DNA of 64,000 nt from Hymenobacter gummosus (lineage in GTDB: Bacteria; Bacteroidota; Bacteroidia; Cytophagales; Hymenobacteraceae): positions 310,001-374,000 of the forward strand of contig NZ_RXOF01000006.1 in the NCBI RefSeq assembly GCF_003970915.1, read 5' to 3'. Numbering within the stretch: position 1 is the stretch's first letter; each line of letters starts with the position of its first letter. A program made the position numbers and the translations under genes. Below the pieces are notes generated by a model. It had not been told where the DNA came from. It saw nothing but the letters and a program-made list of their open reading frames with translations, and made no database searches. Below are positions 24,838-32,887 of the stretch, in pieces.

Positions 24838-24963
24838 AATAGCGTTGTGGTGGTTGATCAGGAAGGGCACGCAGCGGCGCATTGCTCCAACCACGGCCGG
24901 GCGCCCGGGCGTCATGACCGGGTTGGAGCGCTGCGCTTTGGCGGGTGCCAGAGAGTGTTCCAT
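24838..24963 (-). CDS. Possible 41-residue protein
   Basis: ATG at 24963, TAA at 24838. The product is basic and ends in a hydrophobic stretch (VVGAMRRCVPFLINHHNAI). Support comes from position only: a promoter and leader upstream and an intrinsic terminator 20 bp after the stop. It could equally be the body of a noncoding RNA. No family known to me. Confidence 0.35.
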
Positions 24964-25044
24964 CACTGATGAAGGCAGGGTTTACGAGAGTTTGAAGTGG
25001 TAGCTAAGCCCGTGGTTTGCCCTGGCATCCGCCGGGAGCGGGCA

Positions 25045-25075
25045 CAAAAAAACCGCTCCGGTAACAACCGGGCGG
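25045..25075 (-). terminator. Terminator or attenuator in a leader
   Basis: On the minus strand CCGCCCGG TTGTTA CCGGAGCGG forms a stem followed by seven Ts. It lies about 120-150 nt after the predicted transcription start and 80 nt before the 41-codon ORF, so it can act either as the end of a small RNA or as an attenuator. Confidence 0.7.
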
Positions 25076-25202
25076 CAGGCAAGGGGAAAGGCAGGAAAAC
25101 GAAACGAAATCAACGGCAATGAACGGGCTGCGACCCTGATGCAGAACCGGCGGAGCCGCGGTTCTGCGCTTCATCTTATGTTGATTGTGGAGAAGCACGT
25201 CG

Positions 25203-25232
25203 CAAAAGTATCCAAGTCCGGACACAGCACAA
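25203..25232 (-). promoter_or_regulatory. Bacteroidota-type promoter TTG-N19-TACTTTTG
   Basis: Minus-strand -33 TTG (25230-25232) and -7 TACTTTTG (25203-25210) are separated by exactly 19 nt, matching the TTTG/TAnnTTTG consensus of the primary sigma factor in this phylum. Transcription would start near 25196 and run into the leader with a GCAGAACCG..CGGTTCTGC hairpin at about 25139-25166. Confidence 0.72.
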
Positions 25233-25626
25233 GCACCCGCCGCAAGATTTTTTCTGCTGGGAAAATGTTATGCCAACCCGGCTCTTATATTATTAAAGAA
25301 CGCACAAGTGGCCCAGCATGACCTTTACATTGCTTTGTAGGCCAACGCATTAAGCTATTAGCCAGCTTATCAGGCCTGCGGCTTCAGTTCCGCAATGGAT
25401 TGCATTTTTTATTTATCAAGGATAGAACTGGATAGTTTTCTGAAAGTTTACATTGATTAGAATAATCCAAAACCGCTTCTTAACTTTCCTTGAAACTAAT
25501 GCAGTTTGCCAACGTAAGCCCGGCATTTGGTGCTGTTTCGGTAACAGATTCGTAACGCCAGCGTCAATTGCCTGCCAGAACTTTGCACAGCACATTTCCA
25601 AGCCTTCACCCTTGCCTTTCTGCGCT

Positions 25627-26199
25627 ATGAAGAAAACACTACCCTTGCTCTGGTTGATGGTAGCGCTGCTGTCCGGCTTCACGGCCGCCGCGCAGGACGC
25701 GGTGGAGTACGCCGAGCGCGTGCCCACGGAAAACTTCAGCCGCCAAACCCTGCAGGCCCGGGCCGCCGACTGGGTGGAGCACCACTTCGCCTACGGCCCC
25801 AAAACCAACCTGAAGACCAACGCCGAAGCCGGCACCGTGAGCGTGCAGGGCACCGTGAAGGTGAAGCCCGTCGACAACAAGGGCCAGAACCTGGAGCGCA
25901 CCGCCCGCTTCGAATTCACGTTCACCGCCACCGACCAGGGCTACAACTACTCGGTGGGCCACTTCCAGGTCATTGCCGATCCGCAGCAGCTCGACCAGCT
26001 GGTGCCGATGGAGGCCTACCTGGCCCAGCTCGCCGCGGAGAAGAACGTCGACAAAACCAAGAACGACAAGCGCGTGCGCGCCCAGGCCAACTCCCTGGCC
26101 AGCGAAATTGCCATGAGCTTCCGCGGCTACATGAGCCAGATTCCGACGGCCGAGGACGGCAGCGTGGGCCTGCCCGCGGGCAGCAGTGCCGGCAACTAG
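25627..26199 (+). CDS. Exported DUF4468-like protein
   Basis: 190 residues from the ATG at 25627, the start of the signal peptide MKKTLPLLWLMVALLSGFTA cleaved near AAAQ. The mature part shows the pattern of DUF4468 (TBP-like fold) proteins common in Bacteroidota: TLQARAADWVEHHF, VSVQGTVKVKP, RFEFTFTATDQGYNYSVGHF. The function is unknown; periplasmic or outer-membrane location expected. A terminator follows at 26221-26252. Confidence 0.75.
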   Translation: MKKTLPLLWLMVALLSGFTAAAQDAVEYAERVPTENFSRQTLQARAADWVEHHFAYGPKTNLKTNAEAGTVSVQGTVKVKPVDNKGQNLERTARFEFTFTATDQGYNYSVGHFQVIADPQQLDQLVPMEAYLAQLAAEKNVDKTKNDKRVRAQANSLASEIAMSFRGYMSQIPTAEDGSVGLPAGSSAGN

Positions 26200-26220
26200 G
26201 CTCCGGCACCCCCATAAACG

Positions 26221-26252
26221 AAAAAGGCGGCTTCCCACAAGCCGCCTTTTTT
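26221..26252 (+). terminator. Rho-independent terminator
   Basis: AAAAAGGCGGCTT CCCAC AAGCCGCCTTTTTT just after the DUF4468-like gene; symmetrical enough to work in both directions. Confidence 0.85.
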
Positions 26253-26313
26253 CTTGCTTAATTATCAGCAAACCAGCTATTCAGCACATGGTATCGGGGA
26301 TAATTTTGGGTAA

Positions 26314-26432
26314 GCCCGTCATGTCGAGCGAAGTCGAGTCATCTCGCTCGATAGTATTCTTCTCGTTGAACGATAGAGTTACTACCTGTCATCAGCACGC
26401 GAGATGTCTCGATTTCGCTCGACACGACGGGC
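26314..26432. repeat. Palindromic repeat, GTCATGTCGAGCGAAGTCGA family
   Basis: Arms GCCCGTCATGTCGAGCGAAG.. (26314-26347) and the inverted copy at 26399-26432 (GCGAGATGTCTCGATTTCGC..) with four or five mismatches. The core contains TCTCGTTGAACGATAGAGTTACTAC, similar in words (GTTGAACGA, AGTTACTA) to cores of other elements here. It lies between the DUF4468-like gene and the end of the acyltransferase gene. Confidence 0.82.
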
Positions 26433-26469
26433 TGATGACTTCTCTACAATTGCAGTATTACCACGCCAC

Positions 26470-28284
26470 CTACCCTTTGCCCTGCACCCGGTCCAGCAAA
26501 CGGTGGGTGCGCTCGGGCAATTCGCGGGCGTCGAGCACGATGAAGCCGTCGAGGGAGTTGCAGAACGCCGGGTCGAGGTTGAAGCCGATGAAGCGGGCGT
26601 TCAGGCGCACGTACTGGCGCAGCAGCGTGGGAATGCCCAGCCCCCGGGGCTCGATGCTGGCTACCAGCCGGTTCAGCGCCTCCAGGCTGTCGACGCCGGC
26701 CTGCAGCACGCCGGGCTGCTCGTGGGCGTCGAGGGGGCGGTAGCGGTAGCGCTTACGCGGGCGCACCTGGGCGGCCAGCTCCGCGTCGAAGCAGTGGCGG
26801 GTGACGTACTCCAGCATGGCCGCCTTGGACGCCGGCGAAAACCGGTTGCTGATGCTCACCGGCCCGATGAGGTAGCGGTACTCGGGGTGGGCGTCGAGGT
26901 AGGCGGCAATGCCCTTCCAGAGCAAAGCCAGCGGCAGCGGCTGGCGCTGGTACTCCTCGCGCACGAAGGCCCGGCCCAGCTCCAGCGACTGGCGCAGCAG
27001 GGGCTTCAGCCCGCGCCGCAGCCGGAACAGCGAGTTCAGGTAGAAGCCCCGGCGGCCGTGCTGGCGCAGAATGGCCCGCCCCGGCCCGATGCGGTAGGCG
27101 GCCACCAGCTTGCGGGCGGCGCGGTCGTAGAGGAACAGGTGGCGGTAGTAGTCATCGAACTGGTCGAGGTCGGTGGCCTGCAGGGTGCCTTCGCCCTCGC
27201 GGCGGAAGGTCAGCTCCCGCAGCCGCCCGATTTCGCGCAGCACGTGGGGCACTTCTGATTTCTTGGCCACGTACACTTCCCACTGCCGCGTCTGCACCAG
27301 TTTCCGGGCCGGGCGCAGGGCGGCCAGATCGGCTTCCAGCAATTCAGCGGGCGTCTCGCCGATAACCGGCACGGGCGCAGCGGCCGGCGCCTGCAGCAGC
27401 GGGGCCACGAACCGCTCGGTTTTGCTGCGCACTTCCAGCGGGCTGAGGGCGTGCACGCGGGCCCGCAGGTAGGGCATCTGCTCGGCGGCGGGCAGCTGAT
27501 GCAGCTCGGCCGGCGCCACCGCCGCCCCGATGCGCACCTGCACCGTCTGGCCGCGCTTGTTGAGCAGCTCCACCGGCAGGCGGGCCGTGCGCAGCAGCGG
27601 GTGCACGAGGCCCAGCCAGTTAAAGGAAGTGCTGTTCTTGCCGCTCACCCACACCGGCAGCACCGGCAGCCGCGCCGCCTGAATCAGCCGCCCCGCCGTG
27701 GGGTGCCAGGCCGATTCCTCTACCCGCCGGAACGGGGCCGGGCGGTGGGCCACTTCGCCGGCCGGAAACAGCAGCAGGGGCACGTCGTTGTGCAAGAACT
27801 GCAGCAGGCGGCGCAGGCCGGGCACGTTGCGCGGGCCGTCGGTGGCGTCGGGGCGCACCAGCACGAACTGCTGGTGCAGCTGGGGCAGCAGCGGGGCCAG
27901 CAGCTCGTTGGCCACGGTGCGCAGCTCGGGGCGGGCCTGGCCCAGTACGTGCAGCAGCACCAGCCCGTCGAGCATGCCGCTGGGGTGGTTGGCCACAGCA
28001 ATAAAGGCGCCGCTGGCGGGCACCCGGCGCAGCTCGGCCGCGTCGTATTCCACCGTTATCTGCAGGCGCTCCAGAATGGCGGCCACGAACTCCAGGCCCG
28101 TCAGGTCGGCGGCCTGCTCGTAGAGCTGCTGCAGCTCGCGCAGGTGGGTGAAGCGCTGCAGCACGGGGCGCAGGGCGGCCCGGGAGCGGGCCCCGAAACC
28201 GGCGGGCAGCGGAAGGTTGGCGGAAATCATATCAAGCAGCGCGAAGGGGCCAGGGGCCGCAGCGGTGGGCAGTTGTTCAAACAT
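26470..28284 (-). CDS. Bifunctional acyltransferase, OlsF-like (ornithine/glycine lipid synthesis)
   Basis: 604 residues in two parts. Residues about 30-280 are a PlsC/OlsA-type O-acyltransferase (VANHPSGMLDG, an HX5D variant; LLLFPAGEVAH; VSGKNSTSFNW). Residues about 330-590 are an OlsB/hemolysin-type GNAT N-acyltransferase (EIGRLRELTFRREGEGT, DQFDDYYRHLFL, ELGRAFVREEYQRQPLPLAL, LIGPVSISNRFSP). In OlsF the C-terminal part N-acylates the amino acid and the N-terminal part O-acylates the product, giving ornithine lipids; Bacteroidota also make glycine lipids this way. The head group here is not predictable from sequence. A promoter and leader terminator lie upstream. Confidence 0.88.
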   Translation of the reverse strand: MFEQLPTAAAPGPFALLDMISANLPLPAGFGARSRAALRPVLQRFTHLRELQQLYEQAADLTGLEFVAAILERLQITVEYDAAELRRVPASGAFIAVANHPSGMLDGLVLLHVLGQARPELRTVANELLAPLLPQLHQQFVLVRPDATDGPRNVPGLRRLLQFLHNDVPLLLFPAGEVAHRPAPFRRVEESAWHPTAGRLIQAARLPVLPVWVSGKNSTSFNWLGLVHPLLRTARLPVELLNKRGQTVQVRIGAAVAPAELHQLPAAEQMPYLRARVHALSPLEVRSKTERFVAPLLQAPAAAPVPVIGETPAELLEADLAALRPARKLVQTRQWEVYVAKKSEVPHVLREIGRLRELTFRREGEGTLQATDLDQFDDYYRHLFLYDRAARKLVAAYRIGPGRAILRQHGRRGFYLNSLFRLRRGLKPLLRQSLELGRAFVREEYQRQPLPLALLWKGIAAYLDAHPEYRYLIGPVSISNRFSPASKAAMLEYVTRHCFDAELAAQVRPRKRYRYRPLDAHEQPGVLQAGVDSLEALNRLVASIEPRGLGIPTLLRQYVRLNARFIGFNLDPAFCNSLDGFIVLDARELPERTHRLLDRVQGKG

Positions 28285-28418
28285 CGGGCGCAGAGGTTAG
28301 TCCGGCGTTATGACCGGATTATCATATCGTTATCTGCTGCCGAAGTAGGCCCGAAATCCAGGCGCCCTCAAACCAAAACCGCCCCTCGTCTGACTTTTCA
28401 CCAAGGCGCCCCAAACGC

Positions 28419-28441
28419 AAAAAACCGCGCCGAAGCACGGT
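28419..28441 (-). terminator. Terminator in the leader of the acyltransferase gene
   Basis: Minus strand ACCGTGC TTCG GCGCGGT followed by TTTTTT. It sits between the TACTTTTG promoter (28486-28493) and the acyltransferase ATG (28284), so it would end a transcript of about 60 nt or act as an attenuator. Confidence 0.7.
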
Positions 28442-28485
28442 CCTTTGACACTCACTTTTGGTGATTCTTCACTCACTCACCGCCA

Positions 28486-28493
28486 CAAAAGTA
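28486..28493 (-). promoter_or_regulatory. Putative -7 element TACTTTTG upstream of acyltransferase
   Basis: Perfect TAnnTTTG on the minus strand. The -33 region has no TTG at the usual distance; instead it overlaps TCTGGTAGAGAAAT (28500-28513), a 14-mer also found in the cores of the two RAYT-flanking REPs. Confidence 0.5.
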
Positions 28494-28688
28494 GCGCATA
28501 TTTCTCTACCAGATGAGGAAATTTTCAATCATAATACATTCATAATCTTACCACAAGCCGCAGCATCAATCACCGCCCGAGCGGTTTGGCACGGTTTTGT
28601 TTTAGCCCTTCCCGACGATGCGCCGACGGACGCGTGAGTGGCTGCCTCGTCCCTTCCATTCCCTTCCGATTTTCAACCTCCCGTGGTC

Positions 28689-29456
28689 ATGCTGACGAAC
28701 CGCGCTACCCTCGCTATTGCCTTTTCCGCCGCCCTGCTGCTCGGCGCATCTACTACCTCCGTGGCCCAGGCCCAGCGCCCGGCCTACTCCCGCACCTACG
28801 TGCCGGCTCCTTCCAACACTGGCTCCGCCGTGGCCGCCAACGGCGCCGACGGCGTCCGGTTCGGCCTGCGGGCCGGCGTGAACGTGGCCGACTGGTCGGG
28901 CGACGCGGTGCAGAGCCTGCAAAGCCTGCTCGACCTAACCGACGGCGCCGTGACGCGGCAGCAGCGGCCGGGCTTCCACGCCGGGGCCTACGTGAGCTTG
29001 CCGCTGGGGCCGCGCTTTACCATCGAGCCGGGCGTGCAGTACTCCGAGAAGGGCATGGTGATGAGCGGTAAGCTGCCCATCGAAGCCCTGGATTTCCTCA
29101 ACGCCCAAGCCACCGCCACGGCCCGCATGAGCTACATCGACGTGCCGGTGCTGCTGAAGGGCTACCTCACGCGCGGCCTGTACCTGTACGCCGGCCCGCA
29201 GGCCTCCTACCTGGTGTCGGGCAAGGCCCGGCTGGAGGCCGGCGCCCTGGGCTTCAGCGCCTACAAGCAGGATTTCGACGTGAAGGAGTACTTCCGGGAG
29301 CTGGACTTCGGGCTGACGGGCGGCGCGGGCTACCAGTTCGGGAACGGATTGGGCCTGAGCGCCGGTTACGACTACGGCCTCTCGTCGCTCGACAAAAACA
29401 ACAATTTCGACGCCCAGAACCGCGTCATCAAGGCCTCCCTGAACTACACTTTCTAG
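28689..29456 (+). CDS. Outer-membrane beta-barrel protein (PorT-like)
   Basis: 255 residues from the ATG at 28689, which begins a signal peptide (MLTNRATLAIAFSAALLLGA, cleavage near AQAQ). The mature part has alternating strands of a small outer-membrane barrel: RFGLRAGVNVADW, FTIEPGVQYSEKGMV, SYIDVPVLLKGYLTRGLYLY, and ends with the terminal aromatic strand VIKASLNYTF. Function beyond membrane location is not predictable. Convergent with the nuclease gene across a shared terminator. Confidence 0.85.
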   Translation: MLTNRATLAIAFSAALLLGASTTSVAQAQRPAYSRTYVPAPSNTGSAVAANGADGVRFGLRAGVNVADWSGDAVQSLQSLLDLTDGAVTRQQRPGFHAGAYVSLPLGPRFTIEPGVQYSEKGMVMSGKLPIEALDFLNAQATATARMSYIDVPVLLKGYLTRGLYLYAGPQASYLVSGKARLEAGALGFSAYKQDFDVKEYFRELDFGLTGGAGYQFGNGLGLSAGYDYGLSSLDKNNNFDAQNRVIKASLNYTF

Positions 29457-29526
29457 TGCCCCGCACGCTAAAGTTGCCGCGTTACCGTTCCCTTATTTCT
29501 TCACTCGCTCACATAAACGTTCATAG

Positions 29527-29558
29527 AAAAGGCTGCCCTCGTCTGAGGGCAGCCTTTT
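29527..29558. terminator. Bidirectional terminator
   Basis: AAAAGGCTGCCCT CGTCTG AGGGCAGCCTTTT between two convergent genes. Confidence 0.85.
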
Positions 29559-29588
29559 CCGTTGTTAACCGGGTCATTAGCCGCCGGC

Positions 29589-30473
29589 TCAGCTGGTCGG
29601 GCCGTTGTCGACGCGGGCCTCGATGGTGCTCTGCACGGTAGACGACACGGCGGAGAGGATGTTGTAGCCCGTGGCCGACTCGATGGCGTCGACCGAGGTG
29701 CGGTAGGAGCCCCAGGTAGTGCCCACGCTCTGGTCGTTGGGCGTATCGATGGCAATGACGCGGGTGCTGGTCGTCACGCGGCTGGCGTCGGAGGAGCCTT
29801 CGGGCAGCACCACGATGACCTTCCAGCAGCGACGCGGCACGGTGACGCGGCCAGCGTCGAGGGTGGTTTTGTAGCCGGCCGAGCCGGTGCCGCCGGTGCC
29901 GTACGAGCCGCAGATGATGTACAGCTCGTTGCCGGCGTTGATGAGCGTGCGGCAGTAGTTTTCGAGGTTGGCCCAGGCGCGCTGGTTGTTGTAGGGCGCC
30001 TGGGGCATCATGTTGGTCATCAGGAAAGTGGCCGAGTTATCAGCCACCGAGCCGGTGCGGTCGGCCGAAGGGCAGTTGTGGCCGCGGTCGAAGCCCGAGC
30101 CGGTGTAGCTGCTGCTGGTTACGCGGTACCAGCCCGAGGGCAGGGTAGCGTCGGCGGCGAAGTTGTCCTGGCGCGGGGTGCTGCCCACCCAGGCCGAGCT
30201 CAGGTGCCACGACACCCAGTTCGGAATGCCCCGGTCGCGGTGGTACGACATGGCGTACTGCGACTTACTCAGCAGGTAGTTGGTGGGGTACGAGGTACTG
30301 GCCACGGCGCCGCTGGGGTTGCCCATGGTCAGGTGACTGTCGCGGGTGGCGTCGGCGCTCTGGCTGGTGGCTTCCAGCGAGGCGTCGGGCTGGATGTCCT
30401 CGTGCTTGGCGCAGGAGAAGACGAGGGCGCCCAGCACGAGCAGGGTCCCGAGGCGGGTAAGGGTTGCTTTCAT
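29589..30473 (-). CDS. Secreted DNA/RNA non-specific endonuclease (lipoprotein)
   Basis: 294 residues from the ATG at 30473. A lipoprotein signal peptide ends at VFSC. The NucA/Serratia nuclease core contains the catalytic DRGH motif (GFDRGHNCPSADRT), then FLMTNMMPQAPYNNQRAWANLE with the metal-binding Asn, and WKVIVVLPEG. These enzymes degrade DNA and RNA outside the cytoplasm with one Mg ion, usually for nutrition. A lipid-anchored, possibly surface location is inferred. Confidence 0.93.
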   Translation of the reverse strand: MKATLTRLGTLLVLGALVFSCAKHEDIQPDASLEATSQSADATRDSHLTMGNPSGAVASTSYPTNYLLSKSQYAMSYHRDRGIPNWVSWHLSSAWVGSTPRQDNFAADATLPSGWYRVTSSSYTGSGFDRGHNCPSADRTGSVADNSATFLMTNMMPQAPYNNQRAWANLENYCRTLINAGNELYIICGSYGTGGTGSAGYKTTLDAGRVTVPRRCWKVIVVLPEGSSDASRVTTSTRVIAIDTPNDQSVGTTWGSYRTSVDAIESATGYNILSAVSSTVQSTIEARVDNGPTS

Positions 30474-31083
30474 CGAAGCAGTAGGTGTTGTTGGTGGAGA
30501 ATTGGGGAGCAAAATTGGTAAGAGCCGCACCGCAGGGTGTTATTCCCAGATTGTGTTACTGTTACCGTGCTGTTAAGCAAGCGAGTATCTAAGAAATATC
30601 CAAATGTTAAAATTTAAACTAATCCGAGGTCTTTTTGGCCTGTGATTTGCTAGCTGAGAAATGCACCTCGGTAACGGGCAATATCCTCCCCCCGTAGCCC
30701 CGGTGCAGCCTTCTTTTATCCTGCTTCTTTAATCCTTACTGCATGCCCCCAACCCTACCCCGTTGGCTTCGGCTGCTTATGCCTGGTTGGCTTCTTCCCT
30801 TGGCCGCGCTTGCGCAAAGCCTAGGGAAGGGGTCAACCTATAATTTTTTTAGTCCCTCCCAGGTTCGGGTGCGCTTACCCTACGACTGCGTCGGCACCGC
30901 TTTTCCCGCTACTCGGTTAGCAAGCGGCCGCGTAAGCATGCCGACGTCAAGCTCCGGGTTGACAGCCAGGCAGCGCCTAATCTTTGTGTCGGCCTACAAA
31001 CTGCCACACAACCTGCTACATCCGTAGCCTACTCTTCGTACCTTTTCCCGCTTTCATTCTTTTTCACCTTTTCATCTTACCAA
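30474..31083. other. 610-bp intergenic region with a doubtful small ORF
   Basis: AT-rich part at about 30540-30650, likely promoters for the two divergent neighbours, but no clean TTG/TAnnTTTG pair seen. A 94-codon ORF at 30743 is listed separately. Confidence 0.4.
30743..31027 (+). CDS. Doubtful small exported protein
   Basis: 94 codons starting MPPTLPRWLRLLMPGWLLPL with ALAQ, which resembles a signal peptide with cleavage site; the rest (SLGKGSTYNFFSPSQVRVRL..) matches nothing I know. Third-position GC is only moderate. It could be the stub of an exported protein whose body has been lost, or chance. Confidence 0.3.
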   Translation: MPPTLPRWLRLLMPGWLLPLAALAQSLGKGSTYNFFSPSQVRVRLPYDCVGTAFPATRLASGRVSMPTSSSGLTARQRLIFVSAYKLPHNLLHP

Positions 31084-32796
31084 ATGCCTATGAACCGTTG
31101 TTTACTCCTGTTGCTGGCCAGCTTGCTGCTGCTTGGCAGCCGTCCCGTCCGGGCCTCGCACGCCCAGGGCGGGCAGCTCACCTACGAGGCCCTCGGCAAC
31201 AACCGCTACCGGGTGACCTGCCGCTACTTCCGGGACTGCTCGGGCATCGCGGCTGAAACCTCGCTCACGCTCAACTGCCGGGTGGGTACGCCCACCACCT
31301 CGTGCAACAGCAACGACGCGCGCAACTTCACCACCACCCTGGTACGCGGCATACTGGTAATGGGCAGCCCCTACTGCCCCAGCGTCCCCGGTGCCAACAC
31401 GTGTAACACCACCAGCCCGTACGCCAACTACGAAACGGCCAAGTACACCGCCGACATCACTCTGCCCCCGGCCGCCGAGTGGACGCTGAGCGTGGAAATC
31501 AACGCCCGGCCGTCCGTTGAAAACATCGGCGGCAACACTACCCTGCGCTTCGAGGCTACTCTGAACAATCAGGTTACCTTGTCCAACGGCACCCAATACG
31601 TGGCGCAGAACACCTCGCCCCAGTACCAGGACCAGGATTCGCCAGTGCCTTTTGCGGGCTGGAAGCAGCAGAACACCCTGACTTTCTCCACTTTCGAGCC
31701 CGACGGCGACTCGCTGGTATACTCGCTGGACCGGCCACTGGAAGCCTGCAACCAGTACTCGACCTACGCCGCCATTAACCAGAATGTGCCCGTCATTCTT
31801 GACCCGAGCAACACGCCGACCAACCCCTGCGTGATTAACATGCAAACCGGGTTCCCGACGGCGTACTCGCCTACGTATCCGCTGCCTTCTTATACCGTTA
31901 CCGGCTCCTGCCCGGTGAAGACGGCCGTGCCGGATTTCACCTTCGACCCGTTCGTGGGCAGCGTCACGTTTACGCCGGCCGTTTACGCTACCACTCCCTC
32001 GGCTGATGGCGACAACAAGTACGCCCTGGTAGGCAAAGTGACGGAGTACCGCAAAATCAACGGGCAGTACTACAAAATCGGCACGGTGCGCCGCGAGATG
32101 CTGGTTATCGTTATCGACTGCGGCCCCAATGCCCTGCCCGCCAGCCCGACCACCACGGCCGGCAACCCCACCACCAGCGTCCGCTCGCTGCAGCTGTCGA
32201 CCGTGGCCGGCACCTACGCCGAAACGGAATACTTCTTCACTGACCCGAATCCGGCCGACCGCCTGACCGTGTCCATCGTACCGCCCACGGACCCGGCGTA
32301 CGCGGACATGCACATCAACCTGAACGCGCCCGCCGCGCCGGTGACGGTGCTGAACAACGGCACGGCCACCCCGTCCCTGAAGGTGCGCCTGCGCCCGGAC
32401 CCGTACCTGGCCGGCCGCACCTACCGCATCCCGGTGAAAGTGGAGGACAACGCCTGCCCCATCAAAGGGGCCCAGTACTACGTGCTGGTGCTGCAGGCCC
32501 TGCCGCGCAACGTCACGGCCACGCACACGGCCGCCAAGCGCCAGCAGCTGACGGCCTACCCCACGCCCTTCACGGATGAAGTGCGCTTCGCCCTGCCCCG
32601 CCCGAAAGCCGGGGCCGCGCAGGTGCTCGTCTTCGACCAGGTCGGCCGCCTCGTCGACCGCCTCGCCGTGCCCGCCGCGGCCGGCACCGAGGCCCAGCTC
32701 ACCTGGACGCCCGCCGCCAGCGTGCCCGCCGGCATCTACTCCGCCCGCTTTGCCGACGGACAGCACACCGTCCGACTCGTGCGCGTGGCGCCTTAG
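31084..32796 (+). CDS. T9SS-exported protein with PKD-like surface domains
   Basis: 570 residues. Signal peptide MPMNRCLLLLLASLLLLGSR, then the opening common to a Bacteroidota surface family, SHAQGGQLTYEALGNNRYRV with FRDCSG. Multiple beta-sandwich-like repeats and several cysteine pairs follow. It ends in a T9SS type A sorting domain of about 75 residues (LTAYPTPFTDEVRF, VLVFDQVGRLVDRL, PAGIYSARFADGQHTVRLVR). Expected on the cell surface or released after removal of the sorting domain. A strong hairpin at 32821-32859 ends the transcript. Confidence 0.88.
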   Translation: MPMNRCLLLLLASLLLLGSRPVRASHAQGGQLTYEALGNNRYRVTCRYFRDCSGIAAETSLTLNCRVGTPTTSCNSNDARNFTTTLVRGILVMGSPYCPSVPGANTCNTTSPYANYETAKYTADITLPPAAEWTLSVEINARPSVENIGGNTTLRFEATLNNQVTLSNGTQYVAQNTSPQYQDQDSPVPFAGWKQQNTLTFSTFEPDGDSLVYSLDRPLEACNQYSTYAAINQNVPVILDPSNTPTNPCVINMQTGFPTAYSPTYPLPSYTVTGSCPVKTAVPDFTFDPFVGSVTFTPAVYATTPSADGDNKYALVGKVTEYRKINGQYYKIGTVRREMLVIVIDCGPNALPASPTTTAGNPTTSVRSLQLSTVAGTYAETEYFFTDPNPADRLTVSIVPPTDPAYADMHINLNAPAAPVTVLNNGTATPSLKVRLRPDPYLAGRTYRIPVKVEDNACPIKGAQYYVLVLQALPRNVTATHTAAKRQQLTAYPTPFTDEVRFALPRPKAGAAQVLVFDQVGRLVDRLAVPAAAGTEAQLTWTPAASVPAGIYSARFADGQHTVRLVRVAP

Positions 32797-32820
32797 CGGC
32801 ATAGGCTACGCCCTGACAGG

Positions 32821-32859
32821 CAACGGCCCCGGCTTCCGTAGTGGAAACCGGGGCCGTTG
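32821..32859. terminator. Hairpin between convergent T9SS genes
   Basis: CAACGGCCCCGGCTTCC GTAGT GGAAACCGGGGCCGTTG, a 17-bp stem with one mismatch, with a weak T tract after it. Shared by both strands. Confidence 0.65.
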
Positions 32860-32887
32860 CCTGTTTATGTGAGCTGCAAACGGTGGA

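Larger units (their letters stand above)
24563..25626. other. 1.06-kb region with two short transcription units, no large gene
   Basis: Contains, on the minus strand, a good promoter (25203-25232), a first terminator (25045-25075), a 41-codon ORF (24838-24963) and a second terminator (24787-24817). A GC hairpin, CGGCCGGCTGCGCCGGCCG, lies at about 24642-24660. The part from 25240 to 25620 is AT-rich with nothing recognisable except the probable upstream region of the gene at 25627. Confidence 0.55.

Noticed and set aside
28586-28603. Sigma-54-like TTGGCACG upstream of the beta-barrel gene at 28689
   Set aside because: The -24 box matches, but the -12 element has wrong sequence (GT) and is one base too close.
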